Below are positions 8,894 to 18,057 of a stretch of DNA of 64,000 nt, piece after piece (positions within the stretch are counted from its first letter, which is position 1; each line of letters begins with the position of its first letter). Where the stretch lies: NCBI GenBank assembly GCA_045639325.1, contig JAZUCU010000038.1:1-64000 (forward strand), written 5' to 3'. The position numbers were made by a program, and so were the translations under genes. This DNA is from RGIG8244 sp045639325 (GTDB taxonomy: Bacteria > Verrucomicrobiota > Lentisphaeria > Victivallales > UBA1829). Under the pieces are notes generated by a model. It saw nothing but the letters and a program-made list of their open reading frames with translations, was not told where the DNA came from and made no database searches.

Positions 8894-9988
8894 TCAGCGG
8901 TCAACGCGGGCACCTGCGCCACCGACCAATTTTTCCACTTCTTTCAAAGTGGCCATGCTGGTATCGCCGGGAGTTGTCATTGCCAATGCACCGTGAGCGG
9001 CACCGTAATTGACAGCCATTTCGGGATCTTCCAGTTCCATCAGACCGTAGATCAGGCCGGATGCGAAACTGTCGCCGCCGCCGACGCGGTCCATGATTTC
9101 CAGACCGTCACGCTGAGCCGCCTTGTAGAATGTGCCATTCTGCCAGAGGATCGCACTCCAGTCGTTGACGGTAGCTGTTTTAACAGAACGGAGGGTTGTA
9201 GCAACGGCTTTGAAGTTGGGATAAGCCTTGACGACCTGACCGATCATGTTCTTGAAGCCTTCGATGGGGAGGGTGGTCAGTTTTTCGTCAGCGCCAGCGA
9301 CTTCGAAACCGAGACATGCGGTGAAGTCTTCTTCGTTACCGATCATGACGTCGACATATTTTGCGACTTCTTTATTGACTTCCTGTGCTCTTGCTTTGCC
9401 GCCGATGCTCTTCCAGAGGCTGGGACGGTAATTCAAGTCGTAACTGGTGATGGTGCCGTATTTTTTCGCTGTTTTGAGTGCTTCGATCGCGACATCGGGA
9501 GTGGTGTCGGAGAGAGCGGCAAAGATACCACCGGTATGGAACCAACGGACACCGAGCGTGCCGAAAATGTATTCCCAATCAATATCGCCTGCTTTCAGCT
9601 GGGAGACGGCAGTATTACCGCGGTCGGAACAGCCGACAGCACCGCGAACACCAAAGCCGCGTTCGGTGAAGTTCAAACCGTTACGGACACTTTTACCAAT
9701 GCCGTCGTAAGGCATCCATTTGATCAGAGATGTATCGACACCGCCCTGCATGATGAAGTCTTCCACGAGGCGGCCGACCGGGTTATCCGCGAAAGCAGTG
9801 ACGACACCGGCCCGTTTGCCGAAGCAGCGGCGGAGACCGCGAGCGACGTTATATTCGCCGCCGCCTTCCCAGACGCAGAACTGGCGGGTTGTATGGATTC
9901 TGCCTTCGCCGGGGTCGAGGCGGAGCATGATTTCGCCGAGAGAGATGATATCGTAACGGCAGCTATCGGGAGATTTTGTTTCGATCAT
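8894..9988 (-). CDS. kdgK: 2-dehydro-3-deoxygluconate kinase (PfkB family)
   Basis: It phosphorylates 2-keto-3-deoxygluconate to KDPG with ATP. The 364-residue protein has the PfkB N-terminal SLGEIMLRLDPGEGRI, the sugar-binding WEGGGEYNVARGLRRCFG, and the C-terminal catalytic signature DRVGGGDSFASGLIYGL whose Asp is the base. The KDPG aldolase gene sits immediately upstream (18 nt), giving the two-step conversion to pyruvate and glyceraldehyde-3-phosphate. It is the last gene of the minus-strand operon and ends just before the bidirectional terminator. A different keto-deoxy sugar substrate is possible, but the pairing with eda makes KDG most likely. Confidence 0.92.
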   Translation of the reverse strand: MIETKSPDSCRYDIISLGEIMLRLDPGEGRIHTTRQFCVWEGGGEYNVARGLRRCFGKRAGVVTAFADNPVGRLVEDFIMQGGVDTSLIKWMPYDGIGKSVRNGLNFTERGFGVRGAVGCSDRGNTAVSQLKAGDIDWEYIFGTLGVRWFHTGGIFAALSDTTPDVAIEALKTAKKYGTITSYDLNYRPSLWKSIGGKARAQEVNKEVAKYVDVMIGNEEDFTACLGFEVAGADEKLTTLPIEGFKNMIGQVVKAYPNFKAVATTLRSVKTATVNDWSAILWQNGTFYKAAQRDGLEIMDRVGGGDSFASGLIYGLMELEDPEMAVNYGAAHGALAMTTPGDTSMATLKEVEKLVGGAGARVDR

Positions 9989-10006
9989 GATAAATTACTC
10001 CTTTGT

Positions 10007-10618
10007 TCAGCGGATATATTTTTTCGCGATTTCCACAGCTTCGATGATTGTGGCATCGTCGCACTTATTGAGCCATGTGCCGCCAACAGCAGCGACTTCG
10101 GGGATCTGGAGGTAGGCTTCCACGTTGGAAGTCTTGACGCCGCCTGTGGGCATGAAGCGGACGCCCAGGTGTTTATAGGGGGCGATGATGGATTTGAGCA
10201 TGGGAATGCCGCCGCATGCTTCTGCGGGGAAGAATTTCAACATTTTGCATCCGAATTCCATAGCCTGTTCCACTTCGCTGGGGGTGCAGACTGCGGGGAA
10301 GAAATCCAGGTTGCATTTCACGGCTTCTGCCACGACTTTGGGATTGAAACCGGGAGCGACTGCAAATTTAGCACCGGCATCGAATGCTCTGTGCAAGTCC
10401 TGAATGTTCAGAATGGTTCCTGCACCGATGAGCATTTCCGGGAACTGTTTGCTGGCTTCGCGGATGATGCTTTCTGCAGCAGAGGTACGGAATGTGATTT
10501 CTGCTGCCGGCAAGCCGTTGCGGCAAAGCTGTTCGCAAACTGCCAGACCTTCGTCGAGTGTGTTGAGGACGAGTACGGGTACGATTTTGATTTTATCGAG
10601 CTGTTCTGCAAGATTCAT
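10007..10618 (-). CDS. eda: KDPG / 4-hydroxy-2-oxoglutarate aldolase
   Basis: This 203-residue class I aldolase cleaves KDPG to pyruvate and glyceraldehyde-3-phosphate. Visible motifs are AAEITFRTSAAE (the active-site Glu region), GAGTILN, FAVAPGFNPKV, and MLKFFPAEACGG with the Schiff-base lysine. Length and the compact TIM-barrel layout match Eda. ATG 10618 is preceded by AGAAAGGA. It stands between an EamA-family transporter and kdgK in the same direction with short gaps, so it is part of the uronate-type catabolic operon. Confidence 0.92.
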   Translation of the reverse strand: MNLAEQLDKIKIVPVLVLNTLDEGLAVCEQLCRNGLPAAEITFRTSAAESIIREASKQFPEMLIGAGTILNIQDLHRAFDAGAKFAVAPGFNPKVVAEAVKCNLDFFPAVCTPSEVEQAMEFGCKMLKFFPAEACGGIPMLKSIIAPYKHLGVRFMPTGGVKTSNVEAYLQIPEVAAVGGTWLNKCDDATIIEAVEIAKKYIR

Positions 10619-10653
10619 GGTGTAAATCCTTTCTTGTTATATTGAATGTTGAA

Positions 10654-11493
10654 TCAAATACTGAGGAAGATGACGGCCGCCGCCGCCGCTGCGATTCCGA
10701 ACCATTTTGCCACGGAGGCTTTTTCCTTGAGGAAAATCATGCTCAGAATCAATGTGATGGGGAAGCTCATCTGGGCAATCGGCAATACAATACTGGCATC
10801 GCCAAGTTTGACCGATGCCGCCATGAAGAAGACGATCCCGGTCACAAACAAACCGGAGACGCCGCTCATCAGGCAAAGTTTCTTTGAAATTGCAAGCATG
10901 TGCCGTTCCCGGATCAGTGCATACAAGCCGCCGCCGATGATCCACATGATACCATTGATCATGGTCAGTGCATTCTTATCGGCATGTTCCAGGAAGCCGT
11001 ATTTGTAAGAGATACCCATTCCGGCACGGAGCAATGCCGCCCCGATCACCAGATAAATGCCAAGACGTTTTTTGTTCTGATCTTTCTCGCCGCCCGGAGC
11101 CATGAAACAGAGAATGGCGGCCACGGCAAGGGCAATCCCGAGCCAGTTCATGAGAGAGATTTTTTCCCCGAGCATGAGCCAGGCGCCGAATACGACCGGG
11201 ACAAGGTTCAAACGGTAGATGGTAGAGCAGATCCCCGCACTCTGCATGCCCATGGCTTCGATCAGCATCAGGTTGGCAGCAATGGAGAAAAATCCGCTGA
11301 TAATACCCCAGACGACCGTGGCTTTCCAATGAGTCCAATCCAGAGGCAGGAGCGCCATGACAACGGTCCAAATCACCCCGACCAGCATGGCGAAGAGTCC
11401 GCGTGACTGTGGTTTATCGGCAAAAAGTTTGAAAATAAAGTCGTTGAGAGCGCTGCAACAAAGACTGCAAAAGGCGAAAATAATAGCTAACAT
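10654..11493 (-). CDS. EamA/DMT-family transporter
   Basis: The product of about 279 residues has ten predicted hydrophobic segments in two halves, typical of the EamA drug/metabolite transporter family. Examples are LLMLIEAMGMQSAGICSTIYRLNLVPVVFGAWLML-like stretches (GEKISLMNWLGIALAVAAIL) and the C-terminal LKEKASVAKWFGIAAAAAAVIF. The open frame reaches a TTG at 11499, but ATG 11493 is the likelier start, two bases after the stop of the upstream hydrolase. Location between the serine hydrolase and eda suggests uptake or export of the sugar handled by the operon. The substrate cannot be read from sequence. Confidence 0.8.
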   Translation of the reverse strand: MLAIIFAFCSLCCSALNDFIFKLFADKPQSRGLFAMLVGVIWTVVMALLPLDWTHWKATVVWGIISGFFSIAANLMLIEAMGMQSAGICSTIYRLNLVPVVFGAWLMLGEKISLMNWLGIALAVAAILCFMAPGGEKDQNKKRLGIYLVIGAALLRAGMGISYKYGFLEHADKNALTMINGIMWIIGGGLYALIRERHMLAISKKLCLMSGVSGLFVTGIVFFMAASVKLGDASIVLPIAQMSFPITLILSMIFLKEKASVAKWFGIAAAAAAVIFLSI

Positions 11494-11495
11494 GT

Positions 11496-12605
11496 TCAAA
11501 TTCCCAAATCTTCACGAAGTTTTTGATAAAGAGACATACGCAATGACCAGGCAGGGATATTGCCACGGACGAATTGACCATAGTACATAGTCAGATTCCG
11601 TTTTGCATCGAAGGAAAGGTAGGCACCTGCCGCACCATCCCAACCTGCATCCTGAAGTACGTTTTCCGCATCTTTGGGACAGCGTACGCCGAGACCGTAA
11701 GCATAACCGGGCAGATTGAATGTTGCCGCCTGGGCTTCGTTCAGCTGATTGGTGGTCATCATGGCAACGGTATCCTGTTTCAGAAGGACGCCATCCTTGC
11801 ACATGGCGTTAAGGAACAGACTGTAATCTTCCACGGTGGAAATACAACCTGCACCGCCGCTTGCGTATTCGGAACCGAAACGGAAGGGATTGTATTGATT
11901 GCCAATGGCGAAATTTTCAAAATAAACGGGATCCGTTTTGCCGTCAATGCAAAGATATTCCGTTGCCATATTTTCATTTGTGAACTGATCGGCGGGGAGC
12001 AGATATGTGGAGTGAGTCATGCCCAGCGGTTCAAAAATATTTTTCGTCACATAAGCATTGAATTCCATGCCGGAGACGACTTCTACGAATGCGGCAAGGA
12101 CGTCATGGCACAGGCTGTACTGCCATTTTTCGCCCGGTTCAAAATACAAAGGTTCTTTTGCCAGATATTTCATGACTTCCCGGGTGGGGCACTTGCCTTC
12201 TGTATCCTGCCAGCATTTTTTGATGGAGGGGGAAGAACAATCGTAATTGAATCCGGCAGTCATGGTAAAGAGATGCCGGATGGTAATCCGGTTTTTCGCC
12301 GGAACCAGTCCGCCGTGTCCTGCGATTTTCATATCGGAGAATTCAGGCATGTACTTGCAGAGTTCGTCATCCAGATTGTACAAGCCTTTTTCCCACAACT
12401 GAAGAGCTGCGGTGCACGTGATCGGTTTTGAACAGGAGAAAATGCTGTAGAGTTCTTTTCCTGTCATAGGAGTCTGCTTTTCCCTGTCTGCAAAACCGCG
12501 CTGTTTGCGGTAAATAACTTCCCCGTTATGGCAGACGATACAATCGTTGCCGGGGATTCCGACTTCCAGAAACTGATCAAGAGTTGCTTCCAGTTTTTCA
12601 AACAT
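11496..12605 (-). CDS. Serine hydrolase, class C beta-lactamase-like (esterase/peptidase)
   Basis: The 369-residue protein carries the SxxK nucleophile motif as SCSK in YSIFSCSKPITC (around residue 57), a YSL second motif in KWQYSLCHDVLAAF (about residue 163), and the conserved ITIRHLFTMTAGFNYD block. These place it in the PBP/class C beta-lactamase fold that also includes esterases and D-aminopeptidases. No signal peptide is visible, so it probably acts in the cytoplasm, perhaps deacylating a sugar. It follows the secreted-protein gene after a 100-nt gap that carries a palindrome, and it nearly touches the next EamA gene. Confidence 0.85.
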   Translation of the reverse strand: MFEKLEATLDQFLEVGIPGNDCIVCHNGEVIYRKQRGFADREKQTPMTGKELYSIFSCSKPITCTAALQLWEKGLYNLDDELCKYMPEFSDMKIAGHGGLVPAKNRITIRHLFTMTAGFNYDCSSPSIKKCWQDTEGKCPTREVMKYLAKEPLYFEPGEKWQYSLCHDVLAAFVEVVSGMEFNAYVTKNIFEPLGMTHSTYLLPADQFTNENMATEYLCIDGKTDPVYFENFAIGNQYNPFRFGSEYASGGAGCISTVEDYSLFLNAMCKDGVLLKQDTVAMMTTNQLNEAQAATFNLPGYAYGLGVRCPKDAENVLQDAGWDGAAGAYLSFDAKRNLTMYYGQFVRGNIPAWSLRMSLYQKLREDLGI

Positions 12606-12632
12606 GATATTCCGTTCTTTTGCTAAAAATTA

Positions 12633-12666
12633 AATGGTATATTCTGCAGATGCAAAATATACCATT
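12633..12666. promoter_or_regulatory. 11-bp perfect inverted repeat before the serine hydrolase gene
   Basis: AATGGTATATT (12633-12643) is the exact reverse complement of 12656-12666 with a 12-nt spacer. It sits 28 nt upstream of ATG 12605. An AT-rich stem with only a short T-run makes a terminator less likely than an operator or an mRNA-processing hairpin. Confidence 0.5.
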
Positions 12667-12706
12667 CAAACCCTGTTTTTTCAAATTTTTTGCTGAAAAA
12701 ACAGCA

Positions 12707-13585
12707 TTATTTCCGGAAAGCGGCTTTTTCCTTTTTGAGTTTTTCCGCAAAGGCTTTGTTGGAGATGGCAGATTTCTGCTGCCATAAGCCGAATTCGAAT
12801 TCCGTAAAGTCCGGTTTCAATTCCAGATCCACGCAGGTTGTCCAACGGTTATCCAACTCCAATTTTGCGTTTTTGACCGCTTTGTAATCCAGGATCATCA
12901 TGACCGGCCCCTGACCTTTGCCTTCCCCGCTGCCGTCGAATTTATTATCCTGCAGAACCAGGTAGGTATCGGCGGGAGTCAACTGCCAGGCTTTTTTCTG
13001 CTGGGTGAGGGTACGGGCAGGGGTGATTGCCATACGTTCGTAGACATTCCAGAAGGCAACTTTTTTATTCACCTTAGCCAGAATGGAGATAATGGCGGAG
13101 AAGCGGACGCGGATCGTTTTGATCGGTTCGATGGATGATTTTTTATCGGCGATGATTTTGCCCCAGAGGACGGGGGAATCATCTCTCATGTAAAGGCGGA
13201 GAGTCAATCTGGCACCGTCAAAGTTCAATTTCAGATCCATCCCGGCTTTGTCTTTTTCCTGCCACGCGGTCAGGTCGGATGCTTTGGGGGAGATTTCGGA
13301 GTTGTTATAGCCGTTGACCGTCATATTGAGGAAGTTGGTCAGGGCGCAGAATCCGAAATGTTCCGCAGCAAGCCAGAACTGAGTACGGGGACCATTGTTG
13401 TTATCCGGCTTGGTCTGAATCAACGTAAACCGGTAACTGTTCTGCGGATTGTTGATGGTTGCGCCCTGGCGGATGCTGTACCGTTCCGGACGATAGACAA
13501 CGCTCGGTTTGACAGAGGATGAGACTTGTGCAAACGTGGTTGCAGCGGATAATGCTGCAAGGGTGAAGAGAACTGATTTTTTCAT
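12707..13585 (-). CDS. Secreted protein of unknown function
   Basis: A 292-residue product with an N-terminal signal peptide (MKKSVLFTLAALSAATTFA-Q). The mature part is beta-rich with charged C-terminal helix (FAEKLKKEKAAFRK). I recognise no catalytic motif. It begins six nucleotides after the DUF4838 gene ends, so the two are translationally close and probably act on the same extracellular or periplasmic glycan. It could be a carbohydrate-binding or lectin-like accessory. Function is open. Confidence 0.75.
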   Translation of the reverse strand: MKKSVLFTLAALSAATTFAQVSSSVKPSVVYRPERYSIRQGATINNPQNSYRFTLIQTKPDNNNGPRTQFWLAAEHFGFCALTNFLNMTVNGYNNSEISPKASDLTAWQEKDKAGMDLKLNFDGARLTLRLYMRDDSPVLWGKIIADKKSSIEPIKTIRVRFSAIISILAKVNKKVAFWNVYERMAITPARTLTQQKKAWQLTPADTYLVLQDNKFDGSGEGKGQGPVMMILDYKAVKNAKLELDNRWTTCVDLELKPDFTEFEFGLWQQKSAISNKAFAEKLKKEKAAFRK

Positions 13586-13591
13586 AAGAGT

Positions 13592-16144
13592 TTATTCTCC
13601 TTTGCCTGCAAATTTGATCATGCCGTACATATTCATATTGTGATTATTGCCCAAAGTCATAGCGGTACCGCTGTATTCCCGGTCGGCGCCTTTCTTGTTG
13701 CGGACAATATTGCAATGCCATGTGGCATAAGCTCTGGGGGCTTTCAACCCGGAGAAGACGGAGAAGGGAATGTAAAATTCAGCCGTCCATTTGCCATCTT
13801 TGGAGAGCTTGGAAACATGTTTGAAGCCGGGGGCTTTCCAGTGACGGTCGAGGGGCTGCAGAATGGGCAGGAACCGCTGCTGTGTCAGGAACTGATTGCC
13901 GAGGGCATCGAATGCGAACTGATATTTGACTTCCCGTTTCAAGCCGGGGGAGAAAATCACTTCGTAATTGTCATTATCCCAGATATCTTTCTTTTTCTGT
14001 GCGACGGCGGGGTAGGATGTTTCGAACAGGCCGTAAATACCGGATTTATCCCATGCCAGTTTGATGGATGCGGGATATTTGAGTTTTGTGCCTGTGCCGA
14101 GGGGATCCATCAGAGGCATGCTTTTCACCTGTTTCCAGAACGCTTCATCCGCTTTGCCATCCAGGGCGACTTTATCCTTGCTGAGGAGCTGATATACGTT
14201 GTAAACCGGGCGTTCGTATGAAATCTGATTTTTCATTGCCTGAATGGCTTTCGGCCAGGGAGCAGTGAAGAGTTTCAGACGTTTTTCTTCGACGGAGCCG
14301 GGTTTGACTGCTTTTGCTGCTGCGGCAAGATATTTTTCCATCTGCAGGAGGTGAGACATGGGGTACACCACGCCAGCCTGAGAATCGGGGTTGTTGACGC
14401 CGTACTGAAGATAGCATTTGCGGACGAGTTTATGGAATTCGCGCAAGTTTTTCCCTGCTTCCTTGCCATAGAAACCTTCCCAGTGCGCATCAATGGCTGC
14501 GGCCGGATCCCATTCCGGACTCCACATGGAGCGGTAAGCAGCGTATGCGGAGGGATAATGGAACCAGGCATTGCCCGGAGCAGTAATACAGTGTCCGTAG
14601 AACAACATATTTCTGCCCAGATATTTGCCGAACAGTTTGGGAATGTCACTGACGAATTCACCTGCAACTGCGATGATGAACGGATGTGTGCCCTGATAGA
14701 GCCACAATTTCTGAACCGGTCTGCCGCCCAGAGAATCATACCATTCCTGTGCCAGCTGAACGGCTTTCTGCATGGCAGCTTTGTTCCGTGTCTTGTTGGG
14801 CAGATCGCCGAGACAGAGGAAGACTTCGGTATTTTCCGGCAGTTTCCAGCGTGGATCGGTTCCTGCGTACTGGACGTTGTAATATGCCATGATGTACAAT
14901 TTTTTGCCGGGCAGTTCCTTTTTCATCCGATTGGCAAGATACTGGTGGAACCGGGCGTAAATATTTGCCATTCCGGCTCTGCCGCCGCTGGAACTTCCGG
15001 TGAGTTTGCGGTTGGTATTCTGGGGAGTCATCAGACCGAGTTTTTTCACGGTCGGGTGATTGACCACGTCAACATCATGCATCAGGGTATCGCACATGCC
15101 GAAAGAAACGTATGTGTTGTTGCAGCCCTGGATACGGAATCCGCCTTCGTCGATTTTACCGTTGGAAGCATAGAATTTCTTCAAGGATTCCATAAGGAGA
15201 TCGGCGAATTCCAGATTGATCACATCAAAATAATTGCCGATGTGGGCTTTCGGATTGTAATAGAAATTGGCGGAGGGAGAAGTGTAGAAAATCGTTTTGA
15301 GCTTATCCGGGTATGCCTGTGCCATCCGTTCCGGACGGGGACAGTGTGCGCCGCCGACAGGGATGGTGCCGCCCATACGCCAGCGGGAGGGGAAGTCCAT
15401 TTCTTTCTTTGTGATTTTGCCCAGATAGGGTTCCCAGAATTTTTTACCTCTGGGTGTAGCGTAGGTGCAGTGGATCAAACCGTAGATACCGTTACGGGTA
15501 TCGAAATACGGTGTATCGGTATAATAAACCGGTTTGATTTCCAGATTTTTGATTTTCGGGTACAGTGTTCCGTATTCCCCGGGGAAGAAGTAACGGATTC
15601 CCATGAAACGTTCTGCAAAATCCAGCGCAGCGTACGCAGTCCCGATGGAGGAACCTTTCTGATCCAGATAGCCTGTATTATAACCTTTGATGAATGAGGA
15701 GTCGTATCCGGCGAGGATGATCCCCTTTTCAAAGGTCTTGATGGCAAGCCCCTGAATCGGGAGTTTATCTTTATTGATACCATATTTCCCGGCGATACCG
15801 CAATCCCCGACCACGATCATGTAAGGATATTTTTCTGCTTTTGCAATATCTTTTGCATCGATCACGGTGGGCACGACGCCGGTACATTTGAAGAAGGCAT
15901 CTTTCAAGGTTTCCACCGCGGGCGCGATACTCGGCTGTGTCTTGTTGGTTTTGCGCATTGCCTGTTCTTTTTTCAAGTCGGCAACGATGGCAAAATTGAG
16001 TTTGCCGTTTTCAACAAGTTTGAATGATTTGTGTTCCGGAGCTTTCTGGAATTTGACGGGGACCAGTTCCTTCGTCTTCAGGTCGTACCCTGCAAGAAAC
16101 GCGGCAGAGACTGCCATGACAAGTGTTAAAATCTGTTTTTTCAT
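13592..16144 (-). CDS. Secreted DUF4838 protein with C-terminal CBM9-like domain
   Basis: An 850-residue secreted protein with a short signal peptide (MKKQILTLVMAVSAAFLAGYD). The central part (roughly residues 100-560) matches the DUF4838 type found with alpha-glucuronidase-like glycoside hydrolases: ERFMGIRYFFPGEYGTLYP, TPYFDTRNGIYG, and several Trp-rich strands. The C-terminal 200 residues look like a family 9 carbohydrate-binding module: VALDGKADEAFWKQVKSM, WDKSGIYGLFE, WTAEFYIPFSVFSG. It probably acts on uronic-acid-containing polysaccharide, in line with the KDG genes downstream. The catalytic activity itself is inferred. Confidence 0.82.
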   Translation of the reverse strand: MKKQILTLVMAVSAAFLAGYDLKTKELVPVKFQKAPEHKSFKLVENGKLNFAIVADLKKEQAMRKTNKTQPSIAPAVETLKDAFFKCTGVVPTVIDAKDIAKAEKYPYMIVVGDCGIAGKYGINKDKLPIQGLAIKTFEKGIILAGYDSSFIKGYNTGYLDQKGSSIGTAYAALDFAERFMGIRYFFPGEYGTLYPKIKNLEIKPVYYTDTPYFDTRNGIYGLIHCTYATPRGKKFWEPYLGKITKKEMDFPSRWRMGGTIPVGGAHCPRPERMAQAYPDKLKTIFYTSPSANFYYNPKAHIGNYFDVINLEFADLLMESLKKFYASNGKIDEGGFRIQGCNNTYVSFGMCDTLMHDVDVVNHPTVKKLGLMTPQNTNRKLTGSSSGGRAGMANIYARFHQYLANRMKKELPGKKLYIMAYYNVQYAGTDPRWKLPENTEVFLCLGDLPNKTRNKAAMQKAVQLAQEWYDSLGGRPVQKLWLYQGTHPFIIAVAGEFVSDIPKLFGKYLGRNMLFYGHCITAPGNAWFHYPSAYAAYRSMWSPEWDPAAAIDAHWEGFYGKEAGKNLREFHKLVRKCYLQYGVNNPDSQAGVVYPMSHLLQMEKYLAAAAKAVKPGSVEEKRLKLFTAPWPKAIQAMKNQISYERPVYNVYQLLSKDKVALDGKADEAFWKQVKSMPLMDPLGTGTKLKYPASIKLAWDKSGIYGLFETSYPAVAQKKKDIWDNDNYEVIFSPGLKREVKYQFAFDALGNQFLTQQRFLPILQPLDRHWKAPGFKHVSKLSKDGKWTAEFYIPFSVFSGLKAPRAYATWHCNIVRNKKGADREYSGTAMTLGNNHNMNMYGMIKFAGKGE

Positions 16145-16170
16145 GATGTTATATTATCCTTTGCTGTGGA

Positions 16171-16920
16171 TTACAAATAGGGGGCGTAACCGGAAGTATA
16201 AGTTTTCACTGCACACCAGGTTGCATTTTTATCGGTTGCATAAGTCTGATTGCGCCAGGGATAATATCCGCGGTCTGTAAGACTGTTACAGTTCAAACGC
16301 TGCCAGCCTTCCGGTGTTACATGATTATCTGCCCAGAGGATATGAGATTTCTTTGCGTGACGGTAGCAGACATGGATTTCACCATTCAGTAACATATTGC
16401 CGCGACCACGATTTTTATCCGTGCTATCCCCCTGCCAGGCATCCCCAACCATGAGTGTAATAGACGGCTTGTCAACTTTTTTGACCGGCAGATGGGGCTT
16501 TGTACCAATGTTATTTACATTGCTGCCGAAGAAGTTGTGATTGTATCCATAGGAGCAGGACCAGTTGTGGGTGGCAGTATAACGTTCTTCGATCTGAGAG
16601 GGACAGGTGAAAATTTCATCCATTTTTGTTTTAGCCGTGATGATCGGTTCTGTGATTCCGAGATAGCCGCCGATCCCTTTCAGCCAGTACCAGGTATCCG
16701 AACCTTCGGAACCGATGACTCCCATGGGATAATATCCGTTCCATTCCGTAACGTACTGGGTAAAGCCCATACCGATCTGTTTCAGGTTGTTGGTGCAGGA
16801 AATCGCCTGTGCTGTTTTTTTCACTCTGCCCAATGCCGGAAGAAGCATACCCGCAAGTACTGCGATGATGGCGATTACGACCAGCAATTCGATGAGCGTA
16901 AATCTTTTTTGTTGTTTCAT
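16171..16920 (-). CDS. Prepilin-type pseudopilin, H-X9-DN variant
   Basis: This 249-residue protein starts with a class III prepilin signal, KRFTLIELLVVIAIIAVLAG, in which cleavage would fall before Phe and Glu is the +5 residue. The C-terminus has RHAKKSHILWADNHV: a His, nine residues, then Asp-Asn, a variant of the H-X9-DG processing-associated motif of pseudopilins that are strongly expanded in Lentisphaerae and Planctomycetes. It lies between the EamA transporter and the DUF4838 gene, so it may help secrete or display the polysaccharide-acting proteins. The role is inferred from position. Confidence 0.88.
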   Translation of the reverse strand: MKQQKRFTLIELLVVIAIIAVLAGMLLPALGRVKKTAQAISCTNNLKQIGMGFTQYVTEWNGYYPMGVIGSEGSDTWYWLKGIGGYLGITEPIITAKTKMDEIFTCPSQIEERYTATHNWSCSYGYNHNFFGSNVNNIGTKPHLPVKKVDKPSITLMVGDAWQGDSTDKNRGRGNMLLNGEIHVCYRHAKKSHILWADNHVTPEGWQRLNCNSLTDRGYYPWRNQTYATDKNATWCAVKTYTSGYAPYL

Positions 16921-16963
16921 AGTGTCTGTTTCCTTTATGTTTGTTATGTTGTTAATTTTTTAT

Positions 16964-17860
16964 TCAGCGTGGAACGGAGATCAATAGTCCCCCGGCAATG
17001 ATAAACAGCAAACCGAGCAATGTCATAATGTAACATTTTTCCCGGAGAATGAAAATGCTGTAAAGCGTGAACATTGCCAGAGAGGCGGAGATCGCCAGTG
17101 AGAAGCCCATGGATGCCAGGTTGACTGACCCCAGCGCATCCAGAGCGTAAAACATCAAATACATGGAAAACAGATTGCTGATAGAGACAGGAATGCCGCA
17201 GACAATCAGTTTCTTTGAAAATTGCAATTCTTTTTTGCGGATTGCGCCCCAGGAACGTAAAAACATCAACAGGGCGCAGCCCAGATAGAGCAGGGCCGTT
17301 TTGGAATTCCCCGCAATGGCATATTCCCTGAAACTGGAGAATGATGTCATTGTCATGAGCGTCTGTGCGATCCCGAAACAGAGGAACGAGAAGATGGCAT
17401 ATTTGAACCAGTTTGCCTCATTCTTGTTCTGTCCGTTTTTCATTTTCGGCACGGAACAGCAGAAGATTCCGAAGAAGACTGCGACAGCCCCGCAGAGCTG
17501 TACAATGGATGGCCGTTCGCCGAAGAATATCAGCCCCGTCAGGAACGGAACCACCATCGCCGCATTGGCAATGAGGAAGATGATGCCGTGATGTCCCCGT
17601 TTTAATGCCGCCTGCAGCAACAATGCCCCGCTGACGTTTGCCATTCCTGCAGGGACCATGATCATAGCGGTGAATGCCAGTTTGTTGAGGGGGACGCTGT
17701 AGTCGAATGTAAAAATCAGGGAGAGAATAAAGGAACAGAGGACATTGCTCAGCAGATATGTAACAATATCCAGTTTGTATTTTGCGCAGCTGCTGTTGAC
17801 TACACCGCTGAGACTCCAGAAGGAGCCGGCTGCCAAAGTCAGTAATACGCCTGTCAACAT
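16964..17860 (-). CDS. EamA/DMT-family transporter, first gene of the sugar operon
   Basis: A 298-residue integral membrane protein with ten hydrophobic segments, an internal two-fold layout and FILREKCYIMTLLGLLFIIAGGLLISVPR at the C-terminus, typical of EamA/DMT permeases. ATG 17860 follows a good AGAAAGGAACAAT ribosome site. It is divergently oriented to the GntR-type regulator, with a palindrome in between, so it is likely controlled by that regulator. Two different EamA genes in one operon is unusual and suggests either two substrates or a heteromeric carrier. Confidence 0.8.
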   Translation of the reverse strand: MLTGVLLTLAAGSFWSLSGVVNSSCAKYKLDIVTYLLSNVLCSFILSLIFTFDYSVPLNKLAFTAMIMVPAGMANVSGALLLQAALKRGHHGIIFLIANAAMVVPFLTGLIFFGERPSIVQLCGAVAVFFGIFCCSVPKMKNGQNKNEANWFKYAIFSFLCFGIAQTLMTMTSFSSFREYAIAGNSKTALLYLGCALLMFLRSWGAIRKKELQFSKKLIVCGIPVSISNLFSMYLMFYALDALGSVNLASMGFSLAISASLAMFTLYSIFILREKCYIMTLLGLLFIIAGGLLISVPR

Positions 17861-17895
17861 TTTTATTGTTCCTTTCTTACCAGGGTAAAATTAAA

Positions 17896-17910
17896 AGTAA
17901 CATGGTTACT
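17896..17910. promoter_or_regulatory. Palindromic operator candidate AGTAAC-ATG-GTTACT
   Basis: A perfect 6-3-6 palindrome lies just downstream of a possible minus-strand -10 box (TATAGT on the minus strand overlaps its right edge). The half-site GGTTACT recurs inside the spacer of the regulator's own promoter (18018-18023). That is the expected layout for a GntR-type regulator controlling the operon and itself. Confidence 0.6.
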
Positions 17911-18009
17911 ATAAATACTGTTTTCTGGTTGTGAAATTTTTTTTCATTATGTAATTATAATACAGTTTCCTGAAAAATCAATAAGTAAAAAAAATATTTT
18001 CAAATTATA

Positions 18010-18038
18010 TTGACACGGTTACTTTTTTGTGCTATATT
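18010..18038 (+). promoter_or_regulatory. Promoter of the GntR-type regulator
   Basis: TTGACA at 18010-18015, a 17-bp spacer and TATATT at 18033-18038. The expected transcription start is only about 13 nt before ATG 18058, with GAGGTG as the ribosome site, so the leader is very short. The spacer contains a GTTACT half-site. Confidence 0.8.
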
Positions 18039-18057
18039 ATATGCAGTGAGGTGAAAT

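Noticed and set aside
8879..10645. 588-residue plus-strand open frame opposite kdgK and eda
   Set aside because: Both genes on the minus strand are well recognised; the frame's product is low-complexity with no motifs.
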